Both the position numbers and the translations under genes were made by a program. From CAZCCM01 sp964616165 (GTDB taxonomy: Bacteria; Bacillota; Clostridia; TANB77; CAG-508): a stretch of 64,000 nucleotides of DNA. The notes under the pieces are model-generated. The model saw only the letters and a program-made list of their open reading frames with translations. It searched no databases and was not told where the DNA came from. Location of the stretch: contig CAZTTS010000004.1 in assembly GCA_964616165.1 (NCBI GenBank), positions 19,588 to 83,587 of the forward strand, read 5' to 3'. Below are positions 62,788 through 64,000 of this stretch, in pieces; position 1 is the first letter of the stretch; each line of letters begins with the position of its first letter.

Positions 62788-63285
62788 TTAAGACTCCTCT
62801 TCTTTAACTTCTTCCTCTAGCTCTTCAGATTCTCCCTCTTCTTCGTCTTCTCTTAATTCTTCTCTTTCTTTTTCTTCAATATTGTATTTTTTTAATTTTA
62901 CTTGTCTTGCAAACTCTTTATTTAATGTTCCAAATAATAAATCTGAAAAGAAAATTATAACTGCTGTTAAAATAACAATGAAAATAACTGCGGAAGTTGA
63001 TTTTACTAATTCCATTCCTGTAGGCCAAGTAACTTTTTTTAACTCTTGTTTCATAGTTCCTTTACCAACAGATGCTCTTTCAGCCTTTTTTTCTCTTTTT
63101 TTTCTGTTTTTATCAGCTTTTTTATTTTCTTTTTTCTTTAACTTTGCTTGTTTTTTCTCGTCTTTAGTTAATTTTTGATCAACTGCTTTTTCTTCTTTTT
63201 TATTGTCTTCAGATATTATTTCTTGTTCTAATTCTTTTTTTCTTTCTTTAACAGTTGGCTTTTTAGATCTTTTCTTTTTAGCCAC
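62788..63285 (-). CDS. secE: Preprotein translocase subunit SecE with charged extensions
   Basis: 165 residues where Firmicute SecE is usually 60-80. The SecE core is at about 78-125: KQELKKVTWPTGMELVKST and one membrane helix AVIFIVILTAVIIFFSDLL. Before it is a Lys/Glu-rich stretch of ~75 residues (KKRSKKPTVKERKKELEQE, ADKNRKKREKKAERA), after it an acidic tail of ~30 (ELREDEEEGESEELEEE). It starts at GTG 63285, eight bases after AGGAGG. It clamps SecY. Confidence 0.93.
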   Translation of the reverse strand: MAKKKRSKKPTVKERKKELEQEIISEDNKKEEKAVDQKLTKDEKKQAKLKKKENKKADKNRKKREKKAERASVGKGTMKQELKKVTWPTGMELVKSTSAVIFIVILTAVIIFFSDLLFGTLNKEFARQVKLKKYNIEEKEREELREDEEEGESEELEEEVKEEES

Positions 63286-63304
63286 TTCATCCTCCTAATA
63301 CAAT

Positions 63305-63469
63305 CTATTTTGTTTCTTTGTGAATTGTTCTTTTATCGCAAAACTTACAATACTTTAGAGTTTCCAATCTATCAGTATTGTTCCTTTTATTTTTTGTAGT
63401 TGTATAATTTCTTCTCTTACATTCTGTGCATTCCAAAGTTATTACTTCTCTTGGACCTTTTGCTGCCAT
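63305..63469 (-). CDS. rpmG: 50S ribosomal protein L33
   Basis: 54 residues, missed by length filters. MAAKGPREVITLECTECKRR at the start and LKYCKFCDKRTIHKETK at the end. Both CxxC zinc pairs are present, so it is the zinc-binding form. It heads the rpmG-secE-nusG-rplK-rplA group, the usual Firmicute order. TAGGAGGTAAGAC precedes the ATG. Confidence 0.95.
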   Translation of the reverse strand: MAAKGPREVITLECTECKRRNYTTTKNKRNNTDRLETLKYCKFCDKRTIHKETK

Positions 63470-63593
63470 GTCTTACCTCCTAATTAAACTGCTCTATTAA
63501 AAAAAGAGCTTCCTAAGCATCTAGGCAATCCCCTTGTTAAAGGTTCGACTTCAGAAGCCGAAGTCTTCACGATGTGAGCATATTAACATGCTT
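63470..63593 (-). ncRNA. Structured leader RNA of rpmG-secE-nusG with two exclusive folds
   Basis: On the minus strand GACTTC-GGCTTCT-GAAGTC (63547-63565) forms a hairpin. The GCTTC in its loop can instead pair with GAAGC at 63508-63512, just before a run of seven T (63499-63505), closing a three-way junction with two small hairpins (CCTT...AAGG and CCTA...TTAGG). This is the layout of a terminator/antiterminator switch. I recognise no known riboswitch or T-box core. Confidence 0.6.
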
Positions 63594-63599
63594 ACTTAT

Positions 63600-63627
63600 A
63601 TTATCACATAAACCGTAATTATGTCAA
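63600..63627 (-). promoter_or_regulatory. Sigma-A promoter of the rpmG-secE-nusG operon
   Basis: On the minus strand TTGACA (63622-63627), 16-bp spacer and GATAAT (63600-63605) with TGT upstream, followed by ATAAGTAAGC as in the gene C promoter. From 63630 to 63840 I see no gene or RNA, only a 22-codon frame on the plus strand without a ribosome site. Confidence 0.75.
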
Positions 63628-63843
63628 TACTTTCTAAGTAAAACTGGTATTTTTTATACTTTGTCTAAATTTAATCTTTACTTATAACAAAACATTTAAC
63701 TAAAAAACTATAACTACTTTAAGATTAGACAATCTACAACTATAACATATGGCCTTAATGACTTTAATCTACAAAAATATGATAGAAAAAAATATAAAAG
63801 CAAAAATAAGAGATTAAAAAGAAAGATAAAAGATAAAGAAAAA

Positions 63844-63874
63844 ACTAAGTCAATAATTTCTTAAATGACTTAGT
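63844..63874. terminator. Bidirectional intrinsic terminator after the right-edge surface protein
   Basis: ACTAAGTC and GACTTAGT with a 15-base loop. T runs follow on both sides (TCTTTTTTTT on plus, TTTTTTC on minus). It lies about 60 bases after the stop at 63936. Confidence 0.75.
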
Positions 63875-63935
63875 CTTTTTTTTATATTTAATTCAAGATT
63901 TTACTTGTTTCTTATTTTATCAATAATTATATATA

Positions 63936-64000
63936 TTATTTCCATGCACTATCTATTTTTGAATAATTATATAAATTAGTACAATAATAGAAACAATGTC
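63936..64000 (-). CDS. C-terminal tail of a second BspA/DUF285-like surface protein (5' end outside window)
   Basis: The minus frame enters from the right edge and ends in CFYYCTNLYNYSKIDSAWK. The surface protein at the left edge ends in CFEHCTKLSNYNSIPSGWK. Eleven of these 19 residues are identical, including both Cys, the Asn-Tyr pair, Ile and the final Trp-Lys. Only 20 codons are visible, so the rest is unknown, but the match is specific. Confidence 0.75.
   Translation of the reverse strand, partial: HCFYYCTNLYNYSKIDSAWK

Noticed and set aside
63508..63570. tRNA-like sequence upstream of rpmG
   Set aside because: A GGTTCGA-like T loop is present on the plus strand but its arms do not pair and there is no acceptor stem.
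63730..63810. 22-codon plus-strand peptide (MALMTLIYKN...)
   Set aside because: No ribosome site or promoter and no homologous look.

Overview
The window is AT-rich, almost entirely coding, and about 95% of its genes lie on the minus strand. The gene set points to an uncultured, anaerobic, spore-lineage member of the Firmicutes (Clostridia type). The signs are a dipicolinate synthase A homologue, HrcA-type heat-shock control, SepF and DivIVA, a monoderm type IV pilus without a secretin gene, a rubredoxin, CarD, and r-protein leaders of the Firmicutes kind. The species cannot be named from this sequence alone.

Layout. 1-1161 is the tail of a repeat-rich surface protein (+). 1294-7248 holds a frameshifted EndoQ-like gene, secG, ylbF, a glycosyltransferase, uppP and dpaA. 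7532-12233 is the hrcA-grpE-dnaK-dnaJ operon behind a consensus promoter that overlaps a variant CIRCE. 12463-20252 carries a small membrane protein, cmk, a P-loop/Asp23-like fusion, ileS, a short glmU and lepA. 20416-31422 runs divIVA, sepF, an HlyD-like protein, miaA, mutL, a coiled-coil protein and a Lon-family protease, probably read as one long unit from a promoter at 31466-31494. mutL contains a 100-N scaffold gap flanked by an exact 55-bp repeat, so the gap is almost certainly an assembly artefact. 31695-33860 is an island of four small membrane-protein genes, each with its own extended -10 promoter and terminator; at least two are clear paralogues. 34096-39711 holds an acyl-CoA-synthetase-like gene, tsf-rpsB, three tRNAs and infC-rpmI-rplT with an L20-type leader and an AUA start on infC. 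39889-45582 holds comEA, a D,D-carboxypeptidase, cvpA and a DUF5711-like gene, carD, a 45-residue rubredoxin missed by length cut-offs, and a ROK kinase.

45830-55815 is a ten-gene type IV pilus operon, transcribed pilM-N fusion, pilO, pilP-like, two pilins, pilD-like, minor pilin, pilB, pilT, pilC. With comEA nearby it suggests DNA uptake. Two features are odd: the prepilin peptidase homologue lacks the second catalytic Asp, and the pilins lack Glu5. 56143-63469 holds an unknown anchored protein, leuS, and the rpmG-secE-nusG-rplK-rplA and rplJ-rplL clusters, with an L10 leader and an unexplained structured leader upstream of rpmG. The right edge (63936-64000, minus) is the C-terminal tail of a second surface protein of the same kind as the one at the left edge.

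Main points for a second look: the four-gene membrane-protein island with shared promoter design, the Lon protease coupled to a coiled-coil protein of unknown function, the rpmG-secE leader RNA, the degenerate prepilin peptidase with Glu5-less pilins, the short GlmU, lysine/glutamate-rich tails on S2, L10 and SecE, and two single-base frameshifts (EndoQ-like gene and mutL) that share the same local context.
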